Positions 63,284-64,000 of a DNA stretch of 64,000 nucleotides are shown piece after piece. This stretch comes from Komagataeibacter xylinus NBRC 15237 (GTDB lineage Bacteria; Pseudomonadota; Alphaproteobacteria; Acetobacterales; Acetobacteraceae), in assembly GCF_001571345.1 (NCBI RefSeq), contig NZ_BCTP01000012.1, forward strand, positions 22,534-86,533, read 5' to 3'. How positions within the stretch are numbered: the first letter of the stretch is position 1; every line of letters begins with the position of its first letter. The position numbers and the translations under genes were made by a program. Below the pieces are notes generated by a model. The model did no database searches. It had not been told where the DNA came from and saw nothing but the letters and a program-made list of their open reading frames with translations.

Positions 63284-64000
63284 ATGATGACAGAGTCCCT
63301 GTGCATTGCTGCAATCAGTCCCCTTCGCCAGCGCCTGCTTGATGACATGGCGGTGCGGCGGTTCTCCCGGGAGACGCAGCGCAATTACCTTCGCGATGTC
63401 GGCCGTTTCGCCACGTTTCTAGGCCGCTCACCCCACACGGCAACAGTCGAGGATGTGCGCCAGTTCCAGATTGCGCAGAACGCGGCTGGCATGCCGACAC
63501 CGACCATGAACGCCATCGTGTCGGCGCTGCGGTTTTTCTTCACCCAGACGCTCGACCGCCCCGACCTTGCACGCAAGTTGGTCCGGGTAGCGCAGCCCCG
63601 CAACCTGCCCGTCGTGCTGAGCCGCGATGAAGTTGCCCGGTTGCTCAACGCGACCGTATGCCTCAAGCATCAGGCCGCCCTGTCGGTCGCCTATGGGGCA
63701 GGCCTGCGGGTGGCCGAGGTCGCCGCTCTCAAGATCAGCGATATCGACAGCGAGCGCATGCTGCTCAGGGTCGAACGGGGCAAAGGGGGACGATATCGCA
63801 ACGCCATGCTTCCGGCAGACCTTCTGCCCCTGCTGCGGGAGTGGTGGAAGGCCGGACGCCAGCAGGGCGTGATGCATTCCGGTGGCTGGCTTTTTCCCGG
63901 GCAGGACACCATGAGGCCCATCAGCACACGGCAGCTCCATCGTGTGGTTGTCGATGCCGCGCGGGCTGCTGCGATCACCAGACGTGTGGGGCCTCATACC
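63284..64000 (+). CDS. Tyrosine recombinase/integrase, 5' part
   Basis: 239 codons run off the right edge of the window. AAGGAG at 63274-63279 precedes ATG 63284 (and a second ATG at 63287). The N-terminal SAM-like domain reads LRQRLLDDMAVRRFSRETQRNYLRDVGRFATFLGRS (in parts). The catalytic domain has the first Arg in YGAGLRVAEVAALKISDID, the Lys in RVERGKGGRYR, and ends at RRVGPHT, just before the expected LRHS box with the second Arg and His. This type is often found beside IS91-type transposases. The catalytic Tyr lies outside the window. Confidence 0.88.
   Translation, partial: MMTESLCIAAISPLRQRLLDDMAVRRFSRETQRNYLRDVGRFATFLGRSPHTATVEDVRQFQIAQNAAGMPTPTMNAIVSALRFFFTQTLDRPDLARKLVRVAQPRNLPVVLSRDEVARLLNATVCLKHQAALSVAYGAGLRVAEVAALKISDIDSERMLLRVERGKGGRYRNAMLPADLLPLLREWWKAGRQQGVMHSGGWLFPGQDTMRPISTRQLHRVVVDAARAAAITRRVGPHT

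Overview
The window reads as the chromosome of an acetic acid bacterium (Acetobacteraceae, most likely Komagataeibacter or Gluconacetobacter). This is inferred from the high GC content, a transaldolase/glucose-6-phosphate isomerase fusion inside a full pentose phosphate operon, a set of ketogluconate/idonate enzymes, an OprB sugar porin, and the TonB receptor-DUF3649-PepSY-DUF3325 iron operon. No rRNA, tRNA or CRISPR array was seen.

Layout: (1) 1-2.8 kb: 3' part of an oleate hydratase, then an MDR oxidoreductase on the minus strand. (2) 2.8-3.6 kb: a frameshifted IS1595-type element. (3) 3.6-20.4 kb: the most unusual block. A 3451-residue repeat-rich surface/secreted protein (LEQRYLFDG N-terminus, DUF4347-like domain, DUF11-like and VNDAP-type repeats) lies on the minus strand. 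Divergent to it is a four-gene set: TolC-like lipoprotein, periplasmic adaptor, a membrane HlyD protein with a cytoplasmic GAF-like domain, and an M50 site-2-type protease fused to a HlyD-like domain with a PqqD-like N-terminus. No ABC ATPase, no RTX repeats and no RND pump accompany it, and IS debris lies on both sides. I propose a noncanonical export or processing pathway for the giant protein. (4) 20.8-31.9 kb: gluconate/ketogluconate/idonate metabolism (gluconokinase, OprB porin, frameshifted 2-hydroxyacid dehydrogenase, MFS carrier, Gfo/Idh/MocA oxidoreductase, IdnD- and IdnO-like enzymes), with a degenerate half acetyl-CoA synthetase divergent from a ScfR-type regulator. (5) 32.1-36.4 kb: an iron-uptake operon with a Fur-box-like site. 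(6) 37.1-47.3 kb: a minus-strand operon tkt, tal-pgi, gnd, zwf, HAD phosphatase, pgl, rpiA. (7) 48.3-52 kb: a sugar/H+ symporter, class I fructose-bisphosphate aldolase and an HSL-type esterase. (8) 52.1-53.0 kb: nested IS scars (IS5-type beside the remnant of a second IS1595 copy). (9) 53.5-59.5 kb: a complete RND efflux operon. (10) 59.5-64 kb: an accessory region with an IS3 element, a broken DNA methyltransferase, a DUF6880 protein and a tyrosine recombinase cut by the window edge.

The metabolic parts fit together. Idonate or 5-ketogluconate is brought to gluconate (IdnD, IdnO) and 2-ketogluconate may be reduced by the 2-hydroxyacid dehydrogenase. Gluconate is phosphorylated by GntK to 6-phosphogluconate, which Gnd and the rest of the pentose phosphate operon consume. 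The porin and symporters supply the substrates. All functions are read from sequence motifs; no search was run.
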